The position numbers and the translations under genes were made by a program. 33,133 nucleotides of DNA, from contig CAITUY010000008.1 of NCBI GenBank assembly GCA_903895695.1, positions 1 through 33,133 of the forward strand. The letters run 5' to 3'. Source of the DNA: an uncultured bacterium. GTDB lineage: Bacteria > Verrucomicrobiota > Kiritimatiellia > CAIKKV01 > CAITUY01. This document shows positions 1 to 7,656 of the stretch, piece after piece. Positions within the stretch are counted from its first letter, which is position 1; each line of letters opens with the position of its first letter. The notes below the pieces were generated by a model that saw only the letters and a list, made by a program, of their open reading frames with translations, had not been told where the DNA came from and made no database searches.

Positions 1-43
1 TCACCGATTGGTGTTCGTTCCGTTGTCTTCCGAGTGCCATAAC

Positions 44-73
44 AATTTGCCCCGCAATATGTTGCGGCAATTA
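44..73. other. imperfect inverted repeat near the left edge
   Basis: Outer arms AATT/AATT and inner arms GCAA/TTGC surround a TATG loop, with two extra C in the left arm. It lies downstream of the truncated GH43-like fragment on the minus strand and could be a weak hairpin terminator. There is no clear T-run and no other support. Confidence 0.2.
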
Positions 74-124
74 TACAGAACCACAAATGACAATCAACTG
101 AAAACCCTCACGAAGAGTAGTTTT

Positions 125-325
125 TCAACGGGCTGCTAGGGGCTCCCACGCCGTAAGGTCTTTCGATTTCCACAAGCGGATGCCCTGTTCGTTGTTGTAG
201 GTCCAGAACGGCTCGCTCGTGCCGGTCAGATAGTAGGTCCCATCTGGTCCGCGGCAGATCGCGGGGTCGCGCAGCCGTGTATCGAGAAGTTTTTTGAGCA
301 AGGGAATGTGTCCGCCGGATTGCAT
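125..325 (-). pseudogene. truncated GH43-like glycosidase, N-terminal stub
   Basis: The 66-residue reading frame begins like a family 43 five-bladed propeller glycosidase: [19 protein letters not shown], then WTYNNEQGIRLWKSKDLTAWEPL, which matches the usual first blade (RDP..., DG.YYL..T, S.DL..W). A normal member runs 300 residues or more; here the similarity stops after about 63 residues and the frame ends in a stop shortly after. The start looks genuine: on the minus strand AAAGGA lies about 8 nt before the ATG. It diverges from the GH95 gene. The last bases before the stop run into a segment (about 116-137) that reads GCCCGTTGAAAAACT on the minus strand, which resembles ends left by some insertion sequences, so the gene may have been cut by a past insertion or deletion. 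GH43 assignment is by recognition of the motif only. Confidence 0.55.
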
Positions 326-337
326 GGGTACGTTCCT

Positions 338-366
338 TTGTCAGGGCCTGGTGTTTAGTGTATTGT
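338..366 (+). promoter_or_regulatory. candidate sigma70-type promoter of the GH95 operon
   Basis: TTGTCA at 338-343 (5 of 6 to the -35 consensus) and TATTGT at 361-366 (4 of 6 to the -10) are separated by exactly 17 bp. Transcription would begin near 373, about 35 nt before the GH95 start codon. The -10 lies in the left arm of the dyad at 361-389. Confidence 0.4.
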
Positions 367-389
367 CTCCAGCTGTTTGGATGACAATA
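361..389 (+). promoter_or_regulatory. dyad overlapping the -10 of the GH95 promoter (operator or 5' hairpin)
   Basis: The left arm TATTGTCTCCA (361-371) pairs with TGGA-T-GACAATA (378-389), giving 11 base pairs with one bulged T and a six-base loop GCTGTT. It ends 18 bp before the GH95 ATG. Its position over the -10 fits a repressor site; as RNA it could also be a leader hairpin. The regulator is unknown. Confidence 0.45.
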
Positions 390-407
390 ACGCAAAGGCT
401 TAACTTC

Positions 408-2687
408 ATGAGCACACATTCTGAATTATGGTATCGGCAACCGGCGGCGACATGGACGGAGGCGTTGCCGCTGGGAAATGGCCGACTGGGCGCGATGGTG
501 TTCGGCGGCATCTGGCACGAAGTCCTGCAGATGAACGAAGAAACCGTCTGGGCCGGGCGGTACATCGACCGAACCAACCCGGCGGCGCTTGAGGCCCTGC
601 CCAAGGTGCGCGCGCTGTTGTTTGCCGGCAAGAACCAGGAAGCCACCGACCTGGCCGGCCGCACGATGATGGGCATCCCCTCCGGCGTCCAGTCGTACCA
701 ACCGTTGGCCGACTTGCTGTTGGACCTGCTGCCGACCGACTGGGGCGCCGACGACGCGAGCTACCGCCGCACGCTGGACCTGGCTACCGGCATCCATACG
801 GTCACGTTCCGCTGGAACCCCGGCTGGCAGCGGACCGTGACGCACTCCCGCGAGACGTTCGTCTCCGCACCGGACCAGGTTCTGGTCACGCGCCTGACGG
901 CCGACCAACCCGGAACCATTTCGTATCGGATACGCCTCGACCGCGGGCAGGATGTCACCCGTTGCGCAGCCGACGGGAATCGTCTGGTCCTCTGCGGGCG
1001 GCTGGGACCCGACGGGCTGACCTTCCAGGCCGAGGCCCGCGTGCAGATCGAGGGCGGGCGATGCGAGGCGCACGGCAACGCCCTCGTCATTTCCGGCGCG
1101 GACGCCGTGACCGTCCTGGTTGCCGGCGCGACGAATTACGTGGGGCCGGAGGACCACTCGGCCGACCCGGCGCACTGGTGTCGCACCATGCTGGACCGGG
1201 TTGCGGGGCGCACAGTCGCCGAGTTGCGCGCCAATCACGTCGCCGCACACACGGCCCTGCACTCGCGGGTGACGCTCGATCTGGGCCGCACTGCAACGGC
1301 GGACCTGCCGACCGACCAACGCCTGGCCGCGGTCGCCGCCGGCCAGGACGATCCGGCCCTGGCGGCGCTCTATTTCCAGTACGGGCGATATTTGATGATA
1401 TCCTCGTCCCGGCCCGGCTCGCTGCCCGCCAACTTGCAGGGCCTCTGGAACGACAAGTTTGTCGCTCCCTGGAACAGCGACTATCACCCCAACATCAATC
1501 TGCAGATGAACTACTGGCCGGTCGAGGTGACCAACTTGTCCGAGTGCCACACGCCGTTGTTCAAGTGGATGACGTCCTGCGTGAAGTCCGGCGAACACAC
1601 GGCCCGGCGCCACTACGGCGCCCGCGGCTGGGTAATGCACCATGTCTCGGATATCTTTGCCTGCACGGCGCCGATGGATGGCGTCTGGGGCATCTGGCCC
1701 GTGGGCGGCGCCTGGCTGGCGCAGCACCCGTGGGAACACTACGCGTTCACAGGCGACCTTGAGTTCCTGCGCCGCGAAGGCTGGCCGCTGATGAAGGGCG
1801 CGGCCGAGTTCCTGCTGGACTTCCTCGTCGAGGCGCCGGCGGGCGTGACCGGGGCCGGCCGTCTGGTCACCAATCCGTCCCACTCGCCCGAGAACACGTT
1901 CCGCAAGAGCGACGGCACCCAGTCCATGTTCACCTATGCCTCGACCATGGACCTGCAGATCGCCCACAGCCTGTTCACGAATTGCCTGCGGGCTCTGGCC
2001 GCCTTGGGAAATCCGCCAGCCGAAAAAGAGATCCAAGGCGAACTGCAGCGGGCACTGGAACGCCTGGCGCCGCTCCAGATCAGTGCCCGCACGGGGCGCC
2101 TGCAGGAGTGGATCGACGATTACGACGAACCCGAACCCGGGCACCGCCACATGTCGCACCTCTTCGGCGTCCATCCGAGCGACCAACTGACGCCGGACCG
2201 AACGCCCGAGCTGATGGCGGCGGCGCGAAAGTCCCTCGAAGGGCGACTGGCGGCCGGCGGCGGGCACACCGGCTGGAGCCGCGCCTGGATGATCAACCTG
2301 TGGGCGCGGTTCCAGGATGCCGAAAAGGCGCACGAGAATGTCCGGCTCCTGCTCGTCAAGAGCACGTTGCCGAACCTGTTCGACAATCACCCGCCCTTTC
2401 AGATCGACGGCAATTTCGGTGGCTGCGCCGGCATCGCGGAAATGCTGCTGCAGAGCCACGCCGGCGAGATCCACCTCCTGCCTGCGCTCCCCAGCCGCTG
2501 GCCGACCGGCAGCGTAACGGGTCTCCGCGCCCGCGGCGGATTCGCGGTGGACATCGCATGGAAGGACGGCCGACTAACCGGCGCGACCGTTCACAGTCTT
2601 TCCGGGACCTCGTGCCAGGTCCGCTACGGCGCCCGGGTGACGCCGCTCAAACTATCCCCCGGCGAAAGCAAGGCGGTGCACCTTTAA
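408..2687 (+). CDS. GH95 alpha-L-fucosidase-type glycoside hydrolase
   Basis: This 759-residue protein has the full GH95 layout: an N-terminal beta domain opening with [16 protein letters not shown], a linker, an (alpha/alpha)6 barrel and a C-terminal beta domain. The family residues are visible: the Asn pair in [12 protein letters not shown] (N362, N364), the general acid Glu in PSHSPENTF (E495) and the Asp in QIDGNFGG (D667), matching the known GH95 inverting site. Members release alpha-1,2-linked fucose or related alpha-L-galactose. There is no signal peptide, so the enzyme would work in the cytoplasm unless exported otherwise. The frame is open further upstream to 294, but the ATG at 408 gives the normal family N-terminus; the ribosome site (AAAGG, 394-398) is weak. 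It is the first gene of an operon whose genes overlap at every junction. Substrate within GH95 cannot be told from the sequence. Confidence 0.9.
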   Translation: MSTHSELWYRQPAATWTEALPLGNGRLGAMVFGGIWHEVLQMNEETVWAGRYIDRTNPAALEALPKVRALLFAGKNQEATDLAGRTMMGIPSGVQSYQPLADLLLDLLPTDWGADDASYRRTLDLATGIHTVTFRWNPGWQRTVTHSRETFVSAPDQVLVTRLTADQPGTISYRIRLDRGQDVTRCAADGNRLVLCGRLGPDGLTFQAEARVQIEGGRCEAHGNALVISGADAVTVLVAGATNYVGPEDHSADPAHWCRTMLDRVAGRTVAELRANHVAAHTALHSRVTLDLGRTATADLPTDQRLAAVAAGQDDPALAALYFQYGRYLMISSSRPGSLPANLQGLWNDKFVAPWNSDYHPNINLQMNYWPVEVTNLSECHTPLFKWMTSCVKSGEHTARRHYGARGWVMHHVSDIFACTAPMDGVWGIWPVGGAWLAQHPWEHYAFTGDLEFLRREGWPLMKGAAEFLLDFLVEAPAGVTGAGRLVTNPSHSPENTFRKSDGTQSMFTYASTMDLQIAHSLFTNCLRALAALGNPPAEKEIQGELQRALERLAPLQISARTGRLQEWIDDYDEPEPGHRHMSHLFGVHPSDQLTPDRTPELMAAARKSLEGRLAAGGGHTGWSRAWMINLWARFQDAEKAHENVRLLLVKSTLPNLFDNHPPFQIDGNFGGCAGIAEMLLQSHAGEIHLLPALPSRWPTGSVTGLRARGGFAVDIAWKDGRLTGATVHSLSGTSCQVRYGARVTPLKLSPGESKAVHL

Positions 2688-2890
2688 TGGCCACGCTCTG
2701 GTTTGATCGGCCGGCCTCGAGTTTTCACCAGGCGCTCCCGCTCGGCAACGGCCGCATCGGCGCGATGGTGTTCGGCGGCGTGGATGAGGAGCGCATCGTT
2801 CTCAACGAAACACAAGTCGGACACGTCTACTCGGTTGAGCCGTCCGACTCAGTAGTCAGCAGCCGGAATTCAGAATCTGCAATGCAATGA
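2687..2890 (+). pseudogene. stub of a second GH95 gene
   Basis: The ATG overlaps the stop of the preceding GH95 gene (TAATG). The first 46 or so residues repeat the GH95 start: [28 protein letters not shown], followed by VLNETQVGHVYS. Similarity then ends abruptly and about 20 unrelated residues, encoded largely by a 7-bp periodic repeat (2850-2891), lead to a stop. A GH95 protein is normally about 750 residues, so more than 90 percent is missing. The stop overlaps the start of the SGNH gene (ATGA), so the stub still passes ribosomes to the next gene and may persist as a coupling peptide. It is most simply the remains of a tandem GH95 paralogue deleted up to the repeat. Confidence 0.7.
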
Positions 2891-2891
2891 A
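2850..2891 (+). repeat. degenerate heptamer repeat (CAGNANN type)
   Basis: Consecutive 7-bp units read CAGTAGT, CAGCAGC, CGGAATT, CAGAATC, TGCAATG, CAATGAA. The same heptamer family occurs at 17524-17558. It forms the tail of the truncated GH95 frame and runs into the SGNH start codon. Confidence 0.5.
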
Positions 2892-4194
2892 ATCGAACAC
2901 TAAGACCTTTCTCCAGTTTCTGGCCTTCCTGATCCTCGGTTTGACTCAACCGCTGCAGGCGGAGCCCGCCCTGCAAGGCGGTGACCGCGTGGTCTTTCTC
3001 GGCGACAGCATCACGGCGCTGGGCGGCGGGCCGGATGGGTATGTGTCCCTGGTGGCCGCCGCCATCACCCTGCGGTGTCCGGGAATAGACATTGCCTATC
3101 TGGCCAATGCGGGGGTGCCTGGCGATACCGCCCCAGGCGGCCTGAAACGCCTCCAGGCCGATGTGCTGGACCAGAAGCCGACGTTCGTGACCATCTGTTT
3201 CGGCATGAACGACGCCCGGGCGGCGCCTTACGACGACAAGACCTACGACACCTTCATGGCGGGTATGACCGGCCTCGTCAGCGTGCTCAAAACCGCCAAA
3301 GTCCGCGTGGCGTTCATTACCTCCAGTCCGGTGGATCCCGATCGCGCCAAGTTCTGGTTCAAGACGGTCGAGGACGCCCGCGCCTGCAACGTCATGCTGG
3401 CGCGCATGGCCGTCGGCCTCAAGGCATTGGCCGTCCGTGAGAACCTGCCATTCTGCGACGTCCTCACCCCCATGCTCGACGTCCAGGAGCGCGCCAAGAA
3501 GTCGGACCCCGCCTTCACCCTCGCACCCGACGGCATCCATCCAAATGCCCTCGGCAACACTCTCATGACCTACGGTATTCTCAAGGGGTTGCAGATCACC
3601 AATCCGCCCGCCGCCCTGACGATCGATGTCGCAACCGGCGCCGTCAAGGCGGACCAATGCACGGTCTCCAACCTGCACGTCACACCCGGGGCCATATCCT
3701 TCACGCGCACCGACCAGGCGTTCCCGGTTTATCTTCCCACCCAGGTGGAGTGCGTGGTCTCGTACCTGCCGTTGCAGGAACAAATGAACCCGTACCGATT
3801 CACGGTGCAGGGCCTGTCGTCCGGCAGTACCTGGCGTCTAAGCGTCGGCGGCACGAATCTCGGGGAGTACGCTGCGGCCGACCTGGCCGCCGGCACGAAT
3901 CTCGCGACCCAGGCGGGGCCTTGGAAAGCATTAGCCGCACGCGTGGCCCAGATGACGGCCGATCAGCAAAAGCTCAGAAGCGCCCGGGTCCAATTCGGTG
4001 CGCGGCTGAATGGATGGATGCCTCCCGAGGCGAAGCCCGATCTGCAAGCGCTTCTGGAGCGCGTGGATCAAGCGATTCGGGATCGGGAGACCGCCCGGAT
4101 GAAGACGCCGCGAGCGGCTCGGAACTGGTCATGGACCCTCACCCGCACGGACTCTCCCGGCAACCCGCCGACTGCGAAGCAGGGGCATCCATGA
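2887..4194 (+). CDS. secreted SGNH/GDSL-family hydrolase (esterase), active-site intact
   Basis: This 435-residue protein begins with a signal peptide (MKSNTK, then a hydrophobic stretch ending near LQAEP). The SGNH blocks follow in order: VVFLGDSIT with the nucleophile Ser41, a glycine in NAGVPGDT (block II), CFGMND with Asn108 (block III) and APDGIHPN with Asp215 and His218 (block V). The family hydrolyses O-acyl esters; among polysaccharide genes a role in removing acetyl or similar groups from the glycan is the natural inference, in the periplasm or outside the cell. The C-terminal part, about residues 230-435, carries a beta-rich segment (SFTRTDQAFPVYLP) and a helical end shared with the next gene. 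The start overlaps the stop of the GH95 stub (ATGA) and its stop overlaps the next start, so it is translated as part of the operon. Confidence 0.85.
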   Translation: MKSNTKTFLQFLAFLILGLTQPLQAEPALQGGDRVVFLGDSITALGGGPDGYVSLVAAAITLRCPGIDIAYLANAGVPGDTAPGGLKRLQADVLDQKPTFVTICFGMNDARAAPYDDKTYDTFMAGMTGLVSVLKTAKVRVAFITSSPVDPDRAKFWFKTVEDARACNVMLARMAVGLKALAVRENLPFCDVLTPMLDVQERAKKSDPAFTLAPDGIHPNALGNTLMTYGILKGLQITNPPAALTIDVATGAVKADQCTVSNLHVTPGAISFTRTDQAFPVYLPTQVECVVSYLPLQEQMNPYRFTVQGLSSGSTWRLSVGGTNLGEYAAADLAAGTNLATQAGPWKALAARVAQMTADQQKLRSARVQFGARLNGWMPPEAKPDLQALLERVDQAIRDRETARMKTPRAARNWSWTLTRTDSPGNPPTAKQGHP

Positions 4195-5432
4195 AGAACC
4201 TCGCCCTCCTGCCCTTTTTGCTTTTCCTCGCCGCCACGACAAGTCCGGCCGCCCCGCCTGCGGCCACCAACGCGTGTGTAGTCTTCCTGGGTGACGGCAT
4301 CACGCAGCAGCGGATCTACACCCGTTACGTGATGAACTTCTTCGCCCTGCATGAGCCCGGTGTGACCCGGAGTTTTCGAAACGCCGGCCTCGTCGGCGAT
4401 GGCGAATGCGATCGCGCGCCGGGCGGGTTCAAGCGTCTGCAACGCGACGTGCTCGACCTCGCTCCCGCCCTGGCCGTCGTGGCTTTCGGGATGGAGGACG
4501 CCGGCTACCGCGCCTTCGACCAGGCCCGCTACGACGACTACCTGCGCAACCTGTCGGCCATCACCACTGAACTCAAGGGCCACCAGATCAAGGCGGTGCT
4601 CATGACCCCCGGCTGCGTCGCCGATTCCTTCCAGCGCAACGGGCTGGACGGGGCCGGCTACAACGCCCTGCTGCGACGCTATGCCGACGGGGCGATGGAA
4701 CTGGCCCGGCGCGAAGGCGTGCCGGTTGCGGACGTGCATGCCCTGATTGAATCGTTTACCGAACGATGCCGCGCCGCTCACACAAACCTGGCCCTGATTC
4801 CTGACCCCACAAAACCGTCGCCGGCCATCCATGCGGTCATGGCGTTCGGCCTTCTCAAGGCGTTGGGATGCGAGGGTCCCGCCTCGGATGCCGTGTTGGA
4901 CGCCGCCGGTGCGCGGGTGCTCGATACGCGCCGGTGCGCGATCTCCGCTCTCTCCGCCTCCTCCAACGTCGTCCACTTTGTTCGCGCCGACCGGGGCTTT
5001 CCCGTGTATCTCGACCCGGAGGCCCGCGGGGTCGCCGTCCTCCTGCCCGAGGCTGCCGCGCTGAACCGCTACGGCCTGACCGTCAAGGGCCTGGCCGAAG
5101 GGAACTGGGCATTGACGGTGGCGGGACAGAAAGTGGGTGTGTTTACGGCTGCCCAGTGGAAGGACGGCATCGACCTTGCCGCCAGTCCCGGTCCCTGGCA
5201 GGTGCTGGGCGAGCGGGTCAACGCGATGAGCGTCGCCGCGGAGGAACTTTACAACCATATCTGGTGGGACGTGAAGACCATGTGGTGGCTTCCGCCCGAA
5301 GTGGACGCCGAACGCCGACGTCTGCTGGCCTCCACGCTTCGAATCCTAACCGAGCGCGATGCCGAGCGTGCCCGCATCGCGGCCAGCGTCCAACCGTGGA
5401 CCTGGGTTCTGACGAAACAAGTGCAACCATGA
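4191..5432 (+). CDS. SGNH-fold paralogue lacking the catalytic residues (probable pseudoenzyme)
   Basis: This 413-residue secreted protein (signal peptide MKNLALLPFLLFLAATTSPA) parallels the preceding SGNH hydrolase along its whole length, including NAG.VGDG....PGG.KRLQ.DVLD and the C-terminal HFVRADRGFPVYLD segment. All three catalytic positions are changed: VVFLGDGIT has Gly36 instead of the nucleophile Ser, FGMED has Glu102 instead of the block III Asn, and IPDPTKPS has Lys208 where the intact copy has the catalytic His (PDGIHPN). The frame is complete, has normal codon use and remains coupled by ATGA overlaps on both sides, so it is not simply decaying. It may bind the glycan or partner the active copy; it could also have a different chemistry. 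The ATG at 4191 is preferred because it gives the signal peptide, although the frame is open upstream. Confidence 0.8.
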   Translation: MKNLALLPFLLFLAATTSPAAPPAATNACVVFLGDGITQQRIYTRYVMNFFALHEPGVTRSFRNAGLVGDGECDRAPGGFKRLQRDVLDLAPALAVVAFGMEDAGYRAFDQARYDDYLRNLSAITTELKGHQIKAVLMTPGCVADSFQRNGLDGAGYNALLRRYADGAMELARREGVPVADVHALIESFTERCRAAHTNLALIPDPTKPSPAIHAVMAFGLLKALGCEGPASDAVLDAAGARVLDTRRCAISALSASSNVVHFVRADRGFPVYLDPEARGVAVLLPEAAALNRYGLTVKGLAEGNWALTVAGQKVGVFTAAQWKDGIDLAASPGPWQVLGERVNAMSVAAEELYNHIWWDVKTMWWLPPEVDAERRRLLASTLRILTERDAERARIAASVQPWTWVLTKQVQP

Positions 5433-7462
5433 AAGACTATCCCTTCCTGACGATGCGGCTATGGCAGCAGCACAAGGATCCCGCCCTGCTGGACGAGTAC
5501 CTGCGGTTGCTGAAACGGCGCCGGGGCGCCTGCGACGAGGTGTGGTTCGCCACGGACTACGGGTTCCCGCCGGTGGACGCTCACCGGCAGTTCGCGGCGC
5601 AGATGGCGACAGCGGCGGAGAAAGTCCGGGCCGCCGGGTTCGTCGCGTCCATGCAGATCAGCAACACGCTCGGCCACGGATCGTACCTGAAGTACCTGGA
5701 TTTCCGCGGCATCACGTGGCAGCGCATGGCTGGCCCGGACGGCCGGGTGTCGCCATATTCGAACTGCCCGCGCGACCCGGCCTTCCACGATTACCTGCGG
5801 GAGATTCTGCGCGCCTACGCGGCCTGGAAACCGGCGAGCGTTTGGATTGACGACGATCTACGGATGATGAATCACCATCCCGTTGACCACGGGTGTTTCT
5901 GCCCGCGCTGCCTTGCGGAGTTCGCGACCGGCGCTGGCCGGGTCTGGCCGCGGGAAGAACTGGTCGAGGCGATCAACGCCGGCAACAACATCACGCTTCG
6001 GCGGGCCTGGCTCGCGTTCGGCCGGCAAAGCCTGGGACGTTTGGCGGGGATCATCGCCCGCGCCGTGAAGACCGTCGCACCCGCGGCGCGCCTCGGGTTC
6101 CAGCACTGTGACAACAGTTGGGCCGGCTACAACGGCCCGGACTGGAAGCCTGTGTTCGACGAGTTGGCGCGGGTCAGTGGCCAGCCGGTCGGCAGCCGGC
6201 CGGGCGGCGGCTTCTACACTGACCACGCCCCGCGGGGCATGATCGACAAAGCCTTCTTTATCGGGCAGCAGAACAGCCGGCTGCCGGCGTGCGTCGACGA
6301 CAGCCGGGCCGAAGTGGAAAACCTGCCCGGCGCGGTGACCGGCAAGAGCGCGCAGGGGACCGTGCTCGAATCGACCCTCGCCCTCGCGTACGGCTGCAAC
6401 GGGTTGACGTTCACGCCGCTGATGTTCACCCATGAGGAAGCGGCCTGGCACGACCGCGTCCTGGCCAAGATCGCCGCGTGGCGTCCATTCTGGCTCCGCT
6501 ACCTCGAAGCCAGCCGGGACACGGGCCCGGCCGGGCTGGAGCTCGCGCTCAGCCGGCAACAGGCCGAACGCCCGCTCAAACCCGGAGAACACCCGTTTGC
6601 CTGGGGCTCCGCCCAGTTCCAGAGTGCTCCGCAACTAACAACACTCGGGCTGCCGTTGTGCTGGGGATCGGAGCATGCGGCCGCGGTCCTCCTGCATCCC
6701 ACGGCAGCCGATGGGTTGTCCGAAAAGGAGCTGCGGAGCCTGCTGCGGCGCGGCGTGGTCACCGATGGCGAGACGCTGCGCCGCCTGCAGGACCGGGGCC
6801 TCGGCCGTTTGCTTCCGGTGGAAGCCCAGCCGGCCACCGATCTGGACCTGCTCGAACGGTTCACCGACGACCCGCTCAACGGCCCCTATGCGGGCCGGTC
6901 TGTTACTTTGACGGGCCTGTTCGGCGGTTTCCGGCCCTGCATCCTCACGGCCCGGACCGCCGCGGGGCGTGCCCTGAGCCGGTACGAGTCGGCGGAGGGA
7001 ACGGCCGGCGGGATGTGCGTCGGCGTGGCCGAAACCGCGGCGGGCGGGCGGTGGGCGGTTTTCGGAAACACGTTCTGGGATCCGGTGGTGACCACGGCGC
7101 GGCGCGCGCAAATTCTGGCGGCGGCCGATTGGGTCAGCCGCGGCCGCCTGCCGGTCCTGGTGGAGACGCCCGGGCAGGTCGTGGCCGTGCCGCGCACGGA
7201 CCGGCAGGGCCGTCTGCGTAGCGTGCTGCTGCTGAACTGCAGCCTGGACCGCACGCCGGCGATCGAACTGCGTCTACGCCGGCCGGCCGGGCCGCGGTAT
7301 TCCTGGCTTCTTCCCGAGCGCCAGCGACCGGTGCCGGTGAAGAGCGTCCACGTCGTTCGGAAGACGGAGGCGCACGTCGTCGTTCCGCCCCTGAAACCGT
7401 GGAGCGTCGGCGTTCTGTTGATCGAAGGCAGCACATCTCCGAAACATGATGGACGCGGTTAA
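5429..7462 (+). CDS. uncharacterised glycoside-hydrolase-like protein (TIM-barrel type)
   Basis: This 677-residue protein starts at an ATG overlapping the upstream stop (ATGA). I do not recognise a named family. The N-terminal half looks like a (beta/alpha)8 barrel of the GH-A kind: VWFATDYGFPP, a strand ending SVWIDDDLRMMNHH (acidic cluster D141-D143) and the Cys motif HGCFCPRCLAEF (C156, C158, C161), which recurs in uncharacterised GH-like proteins. A middle region with ALAYGCNGLTF follows, then a Rossmann-like segment (AAVLLHPTAADGLSEKE) and a C-terminal beta domain ending VVVPPLKPWSVGVLLIEG, an order reminiscent of GH42 three-domain galactosidases. There is no signal peptide. It closes the operon, so it probably acts on an oligosaccharide after import. 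A non-catalytic or different hydrolase is possible. Confidence 0.6.
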   Translation: MKDYPFLTMRLWQQHKDPALLDEYLRLLKRRRGACDEVWFATDYGFPPVDAHRQFAAQMATAAEKVRAAGFVASMQISNTLGHGSYLKYLDFRGITWQRMAGPDGRVSPYSNCPRDPAFHDYLREILRAYAAWKPASVWIDDDLRMMNHHPVDHGCFCPRCLAEFATGAGRVWPREELVEAINAGNNITLRRAWLAFGRQSLGRLAGIIARAVKTVAPAARLGFQHCDNSWAGYNGPDWKPVFDELARVSGQPVGSRPGGGFYTDHAPRGMIDKAFFIGQQNSRLPACVDDSRAEVENLPGAVTGKSAQGTVLESTLALAYGCNGLTFTPLMFTHEEAAWHDRVLAKIAAWRPFWLRYLEASRDTGPAGLELALSRQQAERPLKPGEHPFAWGSAQFQSAPQLTTLGLPLCWGSEHAAAVLLHPTAADGLSEKELRSLLRRGVVTDGETLRRLQDRGLGRLLPVEAQPATDLDLLERFTDDPLNGPYAGRSVTLTGLFGGFRPCILTARTAAGRALSRYESAEGTAGGMCVGVAETAAGGRWAVFGNTFWDPVVTTARRAQILAAADWVSRGRLPVLVETPGQVVAVPRTDRQGRLRSVLLLNCSLDRTPAIELRLRRPAGPRYSWLLPERQRPVPVKSVHVVRKTEAHVVVPPLKPWSVGVLLIEGSTSPKHDGRG

Positions 7463-7491
7463 GAGCCTATCCGCACCCCTGCCACAGGGAG

Positions 7492-7511
7492 CGGAGCCGC
7501 TTCCGGCTCCG
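7492..7511. other. perfect hairpin, 8-bp stem, in the spacer after the first operon
   Basis: CGGAGCCG and CGGCTCCG enclose the loop CTTC. It lies 30 bp past the stop of the 5429-7462 gene. A terminator role is possible, but no T-run follows; it may instead be a REP-like repeat. Confidence 0.45.
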
Positions 7512-7537
7512 GCCCTTCGATGGCTCTCAGGGCAGGC

Positions 7538-7557
7538 CGGCGCGGGAAGCCGCGCCG
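7538..7557. other. second perfect hairpin, 8-bp stem, in the same spacer
   Basis: CGGCGCGG and CCGCGCCG enclose the loop GAAG. With the hairpin at 7492-7511 it forms a pair of equal size 26 bp apart in the 194-bp spacer before the GH29 gene. Confidence 0.45.
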
Positions 7558-7656
7558 CTCCACAAGAGGCAGACAGGCTTTCGGAGCGTTCCTTCTTGAT
7601 CCTCCGCGCGCGGTCAGGTAATTCATGGAACCCATCAACCCAATAGGAGCAAGCCC

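Noticed and set aside
426..2474. 682-codon minus-strand open frame opposite GH95
   Set aside because: It mirrors the GH95 gene, whose catalytic motifs are unmistakable; the minus frame has no recognisable domain and is explained by high GC.
4068..5258. 396-codon minus-strand frame opposite the SGNH paralogue
   Set aside because: It is a shadow of a real secreted protein with coupled start and stop; its composition (Gly, His, Arg, Val rich) is typical of antisense GC-rich frames.
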